DNA of 5,510 bases, taken from positions 1,161-6,670 of the forward strand of contig DQHV01000035.1 in NCBI GenBank assembly GCA_003524335.1, in the 5' to 3' direction. Position numbers and translations under genes: made by a program. Shown piece after piece: positions 1-5,510 of this stretch; the first letter of the stretch is position 1; every line of letters starts with the position of its first letter. The DNA is from Candidatus Aminicenantota bacterium (lineage in GTDB: Bacteria; Acidobacteriota; Aminicenantia; Aminicenantales; UBA8522). Under the pieces are notes generated by a model. The model was not told where the DNA came from, made no database searches, and saw only the letters and a program-made list of their open reading frames with translations.

Positions 1-750
1 AGAATTCCGTCTATCGTCATAATTGATTATGAGTATACACGAACCATCCCGTTCGCTCACCCCCGTTGGTCCCTTGTGCCGGACACATTATCCACTGCCG
101 GATTAGCTTCAGCTAATGAGCGCATTCGGCACTATCGCGGGATCAAGGAAGATGTTTACGTTCCCGGATTCGTTCCTGAACCTTCGCTGCTCGAAAACCT
201 GGGGTTTCATCCAAAAGAAATAATTGTCACAGTCAGGCCCCCTGCAGACGAAGCCCACTACTCTAATCCTGAGAGTGATTTACTCCTCTTCGAACTTATG
301 AAGAGAATTTCGCAGACACAGGGTGTCCGCTCCGTCCTGCTGCCCCGTAATTATCGCCAAGAACAGATATTTAGGGCAAGGCACCCGGAATGGTTTGAAG
401 ATAACAGGACGTTTATTCCGCCGAAAGCCCTTGACGGTTTGAATCTCTTGTGGTTCTCCGACCTCGTCGTCAGCGGGGGCGGAACGATGAATCGCGAAGC
501 GGCTGCTTTAGGTGTCCCGGTCTATAGCATATTCCGCGGGAAGACGGGGAAGGTTGACCGCATGCTTGAGCAAGAGGGCCGGTTAGTGATGATTCATAGC
601 CCAGAAGAGATATGGACCAAGATCCCTTTTGTTCGGCGTGAAAAACCTCAATGGTTAGACAACAAGCCGCGAGCAGCCCTGCAGGACATCATCAACCATA
701 TCGAAGACATTATAAAAATTGAACAAGTGCGCTCGAGCAAGCAAAGATAG
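1..750 (+). CDS. DUF354-family GT-B-like protein (predicted glycosyltransferase/epimerase-like), 5' end cut off
   Basis: The frame is open from base 1 to the TAG at 748-750, so 249 residues are visible and the start lies outside the window. The GTG at 76 is in frame but is unlikely to be the start, because the upstream residues (including IPSIVIIDYEY and FAHPRWSLVPD) look like DUF354 sequence. The diagnostic part is SGGGTM at visible residues 158-163, followed by NREAAALGVPVYSIFRGKTG and a VDRMLEQEGRL stretch, the probable nucleotide-sugar-binding C-terminal half of a GT-B fold. Family members are usually about 340-350 residues, so roughly 100 N-terminal residues are missing. The family is related in fold to UDP-GlcNAc 2-epimerases and often lies in surface polysaccharide loci; no reaction is firmly assigned. 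Here it converges on wecB and a deacetylase-like gene, which fits a glycan role. Three sampled 60-base lines have 48-55% G+C, lower than the minus-strand genes. Family call fairly sure; exact function unknown. Confidence 0.82.
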   Translation, partial: RIPSIVIIDYEYTRTIPFAHPRWSLVPDTLSTAGLASANERIRHYRGIKEDVYVPGFVPEPSLLENLGFHPKEIIVTVRPPADEAHYSNPESDLLLFELMKRISQTQGVRSVLLPRNYRQEQIFRARHPEWFEDNRTFIPPKALDGLNLLWFSDLVVSGGGTMNREAAALGVPVYSIFRGKTGKVDRMLEQEGRLVMIHSPEEIWTKIPFVRREKPQWLDNKPRAALQDIINHIEDIIKIEQVRSSKQR

Positions 751-822
751 GATGGAGAGTCCATTCGCCTTATATTGGTCTTTATGTTGGGTTAGGGTTA
801 CATGCCGTGTAGATCCTTAATA

Positions 823-2001
823 TCATGATGGGTTTTGAACCCATCTCGCGGTGCCCGCGGGCCGCCTCCTAAACGTTTCGAGGTCGAACTCGCCGAAAGT
901 CCCGAACCCATACTCGTCCGGATGGTCGGCGATGGTGCGGAGGAACTTCCTTAGCTGCCGCTCGTTAAGACTGTTGTAGGTCTTCGAGTGCCCGATGCAG
1001 ACGATCGGCAGATCTGTTTCCGCGTCGCCGTTCCGGGCCCCGGCTCTGCGCACGGCGGACATCATCTGCCTCCCAGAGCACTGGTTAAAATCGAGCTTCC
1101 AAGCATGTTTCTTGAATATCGCCGAGAACTTCCTGACCGCAAGGGCCGTCAACCTCCGCGACCTCCCGGCCCCGGTTCCCGCCGCCCTGCCCGCCAGCTT
1201 ACCCTCAGGAGGCCACGCCTGCTCCCGGAACCGGTGGCGCCAACTCGCATGCAGCCGACGGAAGCGATTAGCTGAAAGGAAGGCCCACAGGGGCCGAGCT
1301 TCACAGTAAATGGGGAATTCGAAAAGTTCTCCGGCGTCGTCTCTTCGGCAGATCTCGGAGGGATCGGCCGGCCAAGGCACGACAGCATTTTCTGCCTTCG
1401 AGTAATCGAATCGAACGAGCTCGTCGCGCTTGCCGTATTTGAAGACCGAAGTGTCGATGCTGATGCCGTTTGCCAATAAGGCTCGGATGATGTCCCGCGA
1501 GGGACTCATCGACCAGTTCGCGGCGCGGAACGCCCGACATCGATAGGCGGGCCTCACGGGTCCGAGGAGGTCCTCGAGGAACCGCTTGCCCTCGCCGACT
1601 AGGCCGCATATCCGTTCATACGGCAGCCGAGCGAGATCGTATTCGCTCATATCCAGAACCCATCGTCCGCCGGAGTAGGACGCGCGGGCATAAGCCGGAT
1701 GCAAGTGCAGTTGGACGTCGTGCCCACGGCGGACGGCGTCCTTGAGCTGATTTTCGATGAGTCCATAAACGCCAGGCGACTGGTCCGAATATTCGGGGTG
1801 TTCCCGGAATTTCATGATCTCGACCGTGTCCGCCATGATCGTCAGCTTCGCTCCGAAGCCGTCAAAGAGGTCGAGGATCCTGGCCGTCGGGGACACCATC
1901 AGCTCCCCGGCGCAACCCTCGCCGTTCCCATGGATCTCGTAATCCAGCGTGAAAAGCAGGATAAGCCTATTTTTTTTTCGAGCGATCGTAGGTTGAATCA
2001 T
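823..2001 (-). CDS. Divergent polysaccharide deacetylase-like (NodB-fold) protein
   Basis: This 392-residue protein has no signal peptide or membrane segment, so it is probably cytoplasmic. The order of motifs fits a divergent carbohydrate esterase 4/NodB-like deacetylase. Motif 1 is LLFTLDYEIHGNG (15-27, D20 and E22); a metal-site stretch HDVQLHLHP is at 94-102 (H94, H99, H101); an Arg-rich motif YRCRAFRAANWSMSP is at 153-167; FEFPIY is at 227-232; and the C-terminal catalytic-type His is in IVCIGHSKTYN (H338). The second Asp of the classical TFDD motif is Tyr here. The HDVQLHLHP form resembles WalW-like proteins of lipopolysaccharide loci, from memory only. Residues about 262-289 form an Ala/Gly/Arg-rich segment that looks like an insert. 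The ATG at 1999-2001 is only 34 bases after the wecB stop, so the two genes are probably one operon; the ribosome site is weak (GGGA about 13 bases upstream). Likely role: removing an N- or O-acetyl group from a sugar intermediate or glycan. Substrate unknown. Confidence 0.78.
   Translation of the reverse strand: MIQPTIARKKNRLILLFTLDYEIHGNGEGCAGELMVSPTARILDLFDGFGAKLTIMADTVEIMKFREHPEYSDQSPGVYGLIENQLKDAVRRGHDVQLHLHPAYARASYSGGRWVLDMSEYDLARLPYERICGLVGEGKRFLEDLLGPVRPAYRCRAFRAANWSMSPSRDIIRALLANGISIDTSVFKYGKRDELVRFDYSKAENAVVPWPADPSEICRRDDAGELFEFPIYCEARPLWAFLSANRFRRLHASWRHRFREQAWPPEGKLAGRAAGTGAGRSRRLTALAVRKFSAIFKKHAWKLDFNQCSGRQMMSAVRRAGARNGDAETDLPIVCIGHSKTYNSLNERQLRKFLRTIADHPDEYGFGTFGEFDLETFRRRPAGTARWVQNPS
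827..845. repeat. Perfect 8-bp inverted repeat at the convergent gene junction
   Basis: GATGGGTT (827-834) and AACCCATC (838-845) are exact reverse complements around a 3-base loop. On the minus strand the hairpin falls in the last codons of the deacetylase-like gene, ending just before its TGA (823-825). On the plus strand it lies 76 bases past the DUF354 stop. A second, 5-bp G+C-rich stem follows at 847-859. No T-run follows on either strand, so it is not a standard intrinsic terminator. It might act as a 3' end stabiliser or a weak bidirectional terminator, or be chance. Confidence 0.45.
1970..1978 (-). repeat. A9 homopolymer in codons 8-11 of the deacetylase-like gene
   Basis: Nine consecutive T on the plus strand read as nine A in the coding strand, spanning the last base of CGA (Arg8), two AAA lysine codons and the first two bases of AAT (Asn11). 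The next bases are T-AGG, so one extra A creates AAA AAA AAA TAG, an immediate stop. In the given sequence the frame is intact. Such a run is prone to replication or transcription slippage. Confidence 0.9.
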
Positions 2002-2035
2002 GGCTTAGGCGTCCCGCTTTCCCGTCCGACACCGA

Positions 2036-3316
2036 TCATTTCCAGCCTAAGGTGCTGGCGATGATGTCCACGATCCGCCGGCTGGCCCGGCCGTCCCAGA
2101 ACCGCGGCTGCGTCCGGCGGATTTTCGCTCGAATCTGAAATCTGAAAGCCGCCAGGATCCTTTCCTTGTCCGTCCCCGCAATGATGTTGCTCCCCTGGCT
2201 GACCGTAGCAGGCCTCTCAGTATTCTCCCGAAGCGTGATACAAGGGATCTTGAGGATTGTTGTCTCCTCCTGGATCCCGCCAGAATCGGTCAGGACGATC
2301 GCAGCATTGGACATGAGGCACAGGAAATCTAGGTAGCTGAGGGGACGGACTAGATTGACGGAATGAAGGGGATGGTCGGTCCGAAGGAAATCCGCTCTCC
2401 TCCCGGGACTCCTGTCATCGTTGCCCAGACAAACAAAATGGCCCTGATAGCCGAACCGAACGATATTGTTTTCCGTTCTGGGATGGCAGGGAAAAATGAT
2501 CGGCAGGGAAGCGGCGATCTCTTTCAAGGCCTGAATGATATTAAGGAAATTCTCCGGATCATCCACGTTGGACGGGCGGTGGAGAGTCAGCACGGCAAAA
2601 GGGATCGCGGCGGACGGCGTCTTCGGCCGCGCGGCCCGCTCGCCTTGACTCGCGGTACCCACGGCGGCGGTTTCACGCCCGGCTACGCCGTTCTCACGGA
2701 GGCCGAGGCACTCCAGGATCCGTGACCTCTGAGCCTGCTTCAAGCAAGCGAGGAGGCAATCAATCATCGTGTTCCCGACAAAATGGATGCGCTCCCTGGC
2801 GATGCCTTCCCTGACGAGATTCAGCACACCACTGGGCTCCGTGACGAATAAGAAGTCCGAGAGATGATCGGTCAAGACCCTGTTGATTTCCTCCGGCATG
2901 GCGCGGTCGAACGAGCGCAGGCCCGCTTCTACGTGCGCGATCAAAGGGCTCGTGCCCCTGTTGTCGTAGAATGTTTTTGAGGCCACGAGGGCGCAGGCCA
3001 CGGTCGAGTTGACATCGCCCACGACCACCACTACATCCGGCTTTTCCAGGCCCATGACAGCCTCGAATTTCTTCATAACCTCGGCCGTTTGGACCGCATG
3101 AGACGCCGAACCCACTCCGAGATAATATTTGGGTTCCTCGAGTTTCAGATCCACAAAGAACACATCCGACAACTCGCTGTCATAGTGCTGCCCCGTGTGA
3201 ACCAGGACGTGGGTGATGCGCCGGCCCCGCCGCCGATTCCTCTCCTTAACGGCCGACACGATGGGAGCCACTTTCATATAGTTGGGCCGGGCGCCGACCA
3301 CGCTGAGAATCTTCAT
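2036..3316 (-). CDS. wecB: UDP-N-acetylglucosamine 2-epimerase (non-hydrolysing)
   Basis: The enzyme interconverts UDP-GlcNAc and UDP-ManNAc in the cytoplasm, supplying ManNAc-type sugars for envelope glycans. The chosen ATG at 3316 gives 426 residues beginning MKILSVVGARPNYMKVAPI, the canonical family N-terminus. A longer frame back to a GTG at 3400 adds 28 Arg/Pro-rich residues with no family resemblance and was not used. Motifs in order: HTGQHYDSELSD (40-51), GDVNST (100-105, D101), HVEAGLRSFDRAMPEEINR (128-146, E130 and E142), VGNTMID (180-186), LTLHRPSNVDD (243-253, H246), FPCHPRT (275-281), LTDSGGIQEE (342-351) and TLRENTERP (361-369). By alignment from memory, D101, E130, E142 and H246 match the E. 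coli WecB catalytic set D95, E117, E131 and H213. Two inserts, about residues 207-238 and 297-320, explain why it is longer than the usual 370-390. It is followed 34 bases later by a deacetylase-like gene, and no wecC partner is visible. Confidence 0.95.
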   Translation of the reverse strand: MKILSVVGARPNYMKVAPIVSAVKERNRRRGRRITHVLVHTGQHYDSELSDVFFVDLKLEEPKYYLGVGSASHAVQTAEVMKKFEAVMGLEKPDVVVVVGDVNSTVACALVASKTFYDNRGTSPLIAHVEAGLRSFDRAMPEEINRVLTDHLSDFLFVTEPSGVLNLVREGIARERIHFVGNTMIDCLLACLKQAQRSRILECLGLRENGVAGRETAAVGTASQGERAARPKTPSAAIPFAVLTLHRPSNVDDPENFLNIIQALKEIAASLPIIFPCHPRTENNIVRFGYQGHFVCLGNDDRSPGRRADFLRTDHPLHSVNLVRPLSYLDFLCLMSNAAIVLTDSGGIQEETTILKIPCITLRENTERPATVSQGSNIIAGTDKERILAAFRFQIRAKIRRTQPRFWDGRASRRIVDIIASTLGWK

Positions 3317-3524
3317 GCCCTTAAGGGTGCTCCCAAGGGTCCGTTTCGGCCAAGGGGCGACTCTGCGCGGCCTTGGCAAAGACGGGCGTCCCCTGTCCAC
3401 ACTCGCGTTTCGCCTCGAATTCCATGACTCCGCCGCGCTCTCAATGAAACGGAAAAATCCTGAACAGAAGCACGGTCATGAAAATCCCTTGTCTTTCCAC
3501 TTCCCTTCCCTCGGCGCTAAACGC
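3317..3524 (-). promoter_or_regulatory. Long predicted 5' leader of wecB, with two possible small ORFs
   Basis: If transcription starts just downstream of the minus-strand -10 element, the wecB mRNA has a leader of about 208 bases. It contains a 12-codon ORF (3479-3441, MTVLLFRIFPFH) with AAGGGA five bases before its ATG. It also has a 34-codon ORF (3425-3321) whose TAA ends four bases before the wecB ATG. The palindrome CCCTTAAGGG (3318-3327) sits next to the wecB start, where a clear Shine-Dalgarno at normal spacing is absent. I saw no known riboswitch. Whether either small ORF is translated is unknown. Confidence 0.3.
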
Positions 3525-3530
3525 AAAATA

Positions 3531-3559
3531 AATATAGCTCCGGCTATTCGGAAAGTCAA
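3531..3559 (-). promoter_or_regulatory. Sigma70-type promoter for wecB and the deacetylase-like gene
   Basis: Read on the minus strand, TTGACT (3559-3554) is a five-of-six match to the -35 consensus. A 17-base spacer follows, then TATATT (3536-3531), a five-of-six match to the -10 consensus. Predicted start is near 3524. A 6-bp inverted repeat, CTCCGG (3538-3543) and CCGGAG (3564-3569), brackets the -35 box and could be a regulator site, but is short enough to be chance. Confidence 0.65.
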
Positions 3560-3613
3560 GCAACCGGAGGCCCCTCGCTAAAATGACCGTCGAAGATTAT
3601 CGGGAAAGAGCTT

Positions 3614-3642
3614 TTGACAAATCTGGGCGGGTGATCTATATT
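3614..3642 (+). promoter_or_regulatory. Sigma70-type promoter for the TonB-domain gene and probably thiC
   Basis: TTGACA (3614-3619) is a perfect -35, followed by a 17-base spacer and TATATT (3637-3642), a five-of-six -10. The predicted start near 3649 leaves a leader of about 34 bases before the ATG at 3683. The -10 and following bases (TATATTTA) match those of the opposite promoter, with 54 bases between the two -35 boxes. AAGGAG at 3644-3649 lies too far from the ATG to be its ribosome site. Confidence 0.75.
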
Positions 3643-3682
3643 TAAGGAGAAAGAAAGGGCTAAAGCCAAGGCCCAAATATAG

Positions 3683-4570
3683 ATGATCAGCGATCACATG
3701 AGAATGCGGAGAGTTTTGCTGTCCGTTGTCTTGGTTTGCATAGTCTGCCTCGCCTTCACCTCCTTGGCATCTGCGCAGACCGATCCCTTCTACCTCAGAC
3801 TCCTCGCCAAGGCCCAGAAATCATTCCTTGCCGGAAACTACGGGGATGCAGCCCGGGATTTTGAGATAGCGGCTTTCGGCCTCAATCAGGATATTGCCCT
3901 TCAGGCACAGGCCTACTTTTTTATCGGTCTGTCTTATTCCTATCTAAAAGATGTAAAAAAGAGTGAGAGCTTCTTGCGTCAAGGCGCCGAACTCCTTGGA
4001 GAAAGAAGCCTTGCCATCCTCCAGATTCCTGACTCGGCCCTCCCGGACCTCGAGAAACTGCTGACATTTTTCGATATTCAACTTGCCCTTCCCGCTCCAT
4101 CCATAGATCCGCCTGCCCCTCAAGAAAAAGAGAAGCAGGAAAAATCCTCCGAATTTCCCCCTGAAACAGGCCTAAAAGCCCCAGAATCTGATGAAAAAGT
4201 AACCGCCAATAATGATCAACAAGATCCTGGCAGCACACCTCCCCTCACCCTCGATAAGATCAAAGAAGGCGATCTCATCGCTCTGAATATGGTCGATACT
4301 TTACCGGTAGCGACCCGGCGCATCCCCGCGGTCTACCCCTCCTCTGCTAGCGGATCAAAGATAACAGGGACCATAACGATCAACGCCCTGATCTCAGAAA
4401 AGGGCAGCGTGATCAAAACCGAAATCATCCAGGGAATAAAGGGAGCCGTTGGGTTCGACCAGGCCGCTACTCAAGCCGTCCGCCGCTGGAAATTTGAGCC
4501 GGCCACTATCAAAGGCATTAAGGTCAAAGTCTGGATGCCGATCAGCATTGTCTTCAAGAAACAGGAATAA
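3683..4570 (+). CDS. Secreted TPR-containing protein with a TonB C-terminal domain
   Basis: The 295-residue protein has a clear Sec signal peptide: basic residues at 7-10, a hydrophobic core at 11-28, and a likely cut after Ala31 (LASA|Q). Next is a TPR-like helical pair (about 38-65 and 73-103, with [12 protein letters not shown] and [14 protein letters not shown]), a Pro/Glu/Lys-rich linker (about 136-190) and a TonB C-terminal fold at 212-292. The last is marked by [30 protein letters not shown] and the hallmark [10 protein letters not shown]. It would be periplasmic or anchored by an uncut signal. Classical TonB links ExbB/ExbD to outer membrane receptors, but the usual short N-terminal anchor is replaced here by a cleavable-looking signal and TPR, and no exbBD is nearby, so a scaffold role is as likely as energy transduction. 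ATG at 3683 was chosen over in-frame ATGs at 3698 and 3704 because AAGG lies 11 bases upstream; the choice is not certain. It has its own strong promoter. Confidence 0.82.
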   Translation: MISDHMRMRRVLLSVVLVCIVCLAFTSLASAQTDPFYLRLLAKAQKSFLAGNYGDAARDFEIAAFGLNQDIALQAQAYFFIGLSYSYLKDVKKSESFLRQGAELLGERSLAILQIPDSALPDLEKLLTFFDIQLALPAPSIDPPAPQEKEKQEKSSEFPPETGLKAPESDEKVTANNDQQDPGSTPPLTLDKIKEGDLIALNMVDTLPVATRRIPAVYPSSASGSKITGTITINALISEKGSVIKTEIIQGIKGAVGFDQAATQAVRRWKFEPATIKGIKVKVWMPISIVFKKQE

Positions 4571-4596
4571 CTCGCTTCTTTCTTTTTGAGATCAGA

Positions 4597-5510
4597 ATGA
4601 CGCAACTCGAGAAGGCGCGCAAGGGACGCCTCACCAGGGCCATGAAGAGAGTGGCCGCTGATGAGGGCATTGCCCAAGAAACTATTCTTGGGCTCATCTC
4701 TTCCGGAAAAATCGTCATCCCCTTCAACCCCAAACACTCGCCTGCCCGGCCCTCAGGCATCGGCCGTTCCCTCCGCACCAAAGTCAATGTCAACATCGGC
4801 ACATCGGCCGACTTCCCCCGCCTCGCCGACGAGCTCCGCAAGGTCGATATCACCCTCAAGTACGAAGCCGACGCCATCATGGACCTGAGCACGGGAGGAG
4901 ACCTTCGCCGCATCCGCCGCCGCATCCTCGCCCGCTCTCCCATTCCCCTGGGCACCGTCCCGGTCTATCAGGCGGCCATCGAGGCGATCGACCGCCGCCG
5001 GTCTATCATCAAGATGACCGTCGACGATCTCTTTGCCGCCATCGAGTCCCAAGCCCAAGAGGGCGTCGATTTCATGACCGTACACTGCGGCCTCACCCAG
5101 AAGGCCATCGACCGCCTCAAAAAGCAAAAGCGCGTCGCCGACATCGTCTCCCGCGGAGGGGCCTTTCATCTCGCCTGGATGCTCCACCACGACGCCGAAA
5201 ACCCCCTCTACGCCCACTACGACCGCCTCCTCGACATCGCCCGACGCTACGATATCACCCTGAGCCTGGGCGATGCACTCCGCCCCGGCTCGATCATCGA
5301 CGCCACCGACCGCCCCCAGATCGAGGAGCTGCTCACTCTTGGTGAGCTTGTCCAGCAAGCCTGGGATGCCGGCGTCCAGGTCATGGTTGAAGGGCCCGGC
5401 CACGTCCCGCTCGACCAGGTGGAGATGAACATCCGACTCCAGAAGCGCATCTGCCACGAGGCGCCTTTCTATGTCCTGGGACCTCTCGTCACCGACATCG
5501 CCCCCGGCTA
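4597..5510 (+). CDS. thiC: Phosphomethylpyrimidine synthase (HMP-P synthase), 3' end cut off
   Basis: ThiC is a radical-SAM enzyme that rearranges aminoimidazole ribotide into hydroxymethylpyrimidine phosphate, the pyrimidine half of thiamine. The frame runs from the ATG at 4597 for 304 codons to the window edge with no stop. The N-terminus ([20 protein letters not shown]) is that of the short, about 430-residue bacterial form lacking the long N-terminal domain. Visible motifs: [11 protein letters not shown] (60-70), [14 protein letters not shown] (94-107), [13 protein letters not shown] (114-126), FMTVHCG (159-165), SRGGAF (185-190), [10 protein letters not shown] (222-231) and [15 protein letters not shown] (264-278). 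The [4Fe-4S] CxxCxxxxC motif lies beyond the edge. The Ala usual in KVNANIG is Val here, a mild change. It starts 26 bases after the TonB-domain gene with only a weak GAG ribosome site, and no terminator, so it is probably co-transcribed from the 3614-3642 promoter. A long minus-strand open frame here is a codon-bias shadow. Confidence 0.96.
   Translation, partial: MTQLEKARKGRLTRAMKRVAADEGIAQETILGLISSGKIVIPFNPKHSPARPSGIGRSLRTKVNVNIGTSADFPRLADELRKVDITLKYEADAIMDLSTGGDLRRIRRRILARSPIPLGTVPVYQAAIEAIDRRRSIIKMTVDDLFAAIESQAQEGVDFMTVHCGLTQKAIDRLKKQKRVADIVSRGGAFHLAWMLHHDAENPLYAHYDRLLDIARRYDITLSLGDALRPGSIIDATDRPQIEELLTLGELVQQAWDAGVQVMVEGPGHVPLDQVEMNIRLQKRICHEAPFYVLGPLVTDIAPG

Noticed and set aside
76..750. 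GTG at 76 as the true start of the DUF354 gene
   Set aside because: The frame is open to base 1 with family-like residues upstream, so the gene is cut by the window edge.
752..764. Small hairpin ATGGA-GAG-TCCAT after the DUF354 stop
   Set aside because: The stem is only 5 bp, A+T-containing and without a T-run, so it is not supportable as a terminator.
988..1309. Two overlapping plus-strand open frames
   Set aside because: They are antisense to the deacetylase-like gene in its G+C-rich insert and show no recognisable domain.
3317..3400. 28-residue N-terminal extension of WecB from a GTG at 3400
   Set aside because: The extension is Arg/Pro-rich and unlike the family, while the ATG at 3316 gives the canonical N-terminus.
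3425..3436. Minus-strand GGCGGAGTCATG resembling the ops (RfaH) element GGCGGTAGCGTG
   Set aside because: Only 8 of 12 bases match, and no surrounding JUMPstart sequence is visible.
3583..3645. 20-codon plus-strand ORF (starts MTVEDYRERAF)
   Set aside because: It overlaps the strong plus-strand promoter, its start is upstream of the predicted transcription start, and its ribosome-site spacing is poor.
3657..3674. GGGC/GCCC stem in the leader of the TonB-domain gene as a riboswitch or attenuator
   Set aside because: The stem is four base pairs in a leader of about 34 bases; too small for any known riboswitch.
4753..5457. Long minus-strand open frame of 234 codons opposite thiC
   Set aside because: It lies antisense to an unmistakable thiC and reads as Asp/Gly/Val-rich complement sequence, as expected from strong C-ending codon bias.

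Overview
The window looks like a chromosomal segment of a Gram-negative (diderm) bacterium of moderate to high G+C. A secreted TonB-domain protein and nucleotide-sugar/glycan genes imply an outer envelope. The mix of a short bacterial-type ThiC, a TPR plus TonB C-terminal protein and G+C-rich inserts in conserved enzymes would suit the Acidobacteriota/Aminicenantota neighbourhood, but that is only an impression and cannot be settled from this sequence.

Layout: bases 1-750 (+) hold the 3' part of a DUF354-family, GT-B-like protein cut by the window edge. It converges on a minus-strand pair, transcribed in the order wecB (3316-2036), then a divergent polysaccharide deacetylase-like gene (2001-823), 34 bases apart. 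These three genes point to surface polysaccharide metabolism: WecB would make UDP-ManNAc, while the DUF354 protein and the deacetylase-like protein would act on nucleotide sugars or glycans. Bases 3317-3682 form a divergent control region with two near-consensus sigma70-type promoters, one per strand, both with 17-bp spacers and the same -10 core (TATATTTA). Rightward from it come a secreted TPR/TonB C-terminal protein (3683-4570) and, 26 bases later, thiC (4597 to beyond 5510), the pyrimidine-branch enzyme of thiamine synthesis. The thiC reading frame is clear but runs off the window.

No RNA genes, insertion sequences, CRISPR arrays or phage genes are visible. The window is mostly ordinary metabolism and envelope biology. 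The points worth a second look are an A9 tract at the 5' end of the deacetylase-like gene, where one extra A gives an immediate stop; G+C-rich in-frame inserts in WecB and in the deacetylase-like protein; a roughly 208-base wecB leader with two possible small ORFs; and a thiC gene with no TPP riboswitch directly in front. I found no convincing undescribed system.
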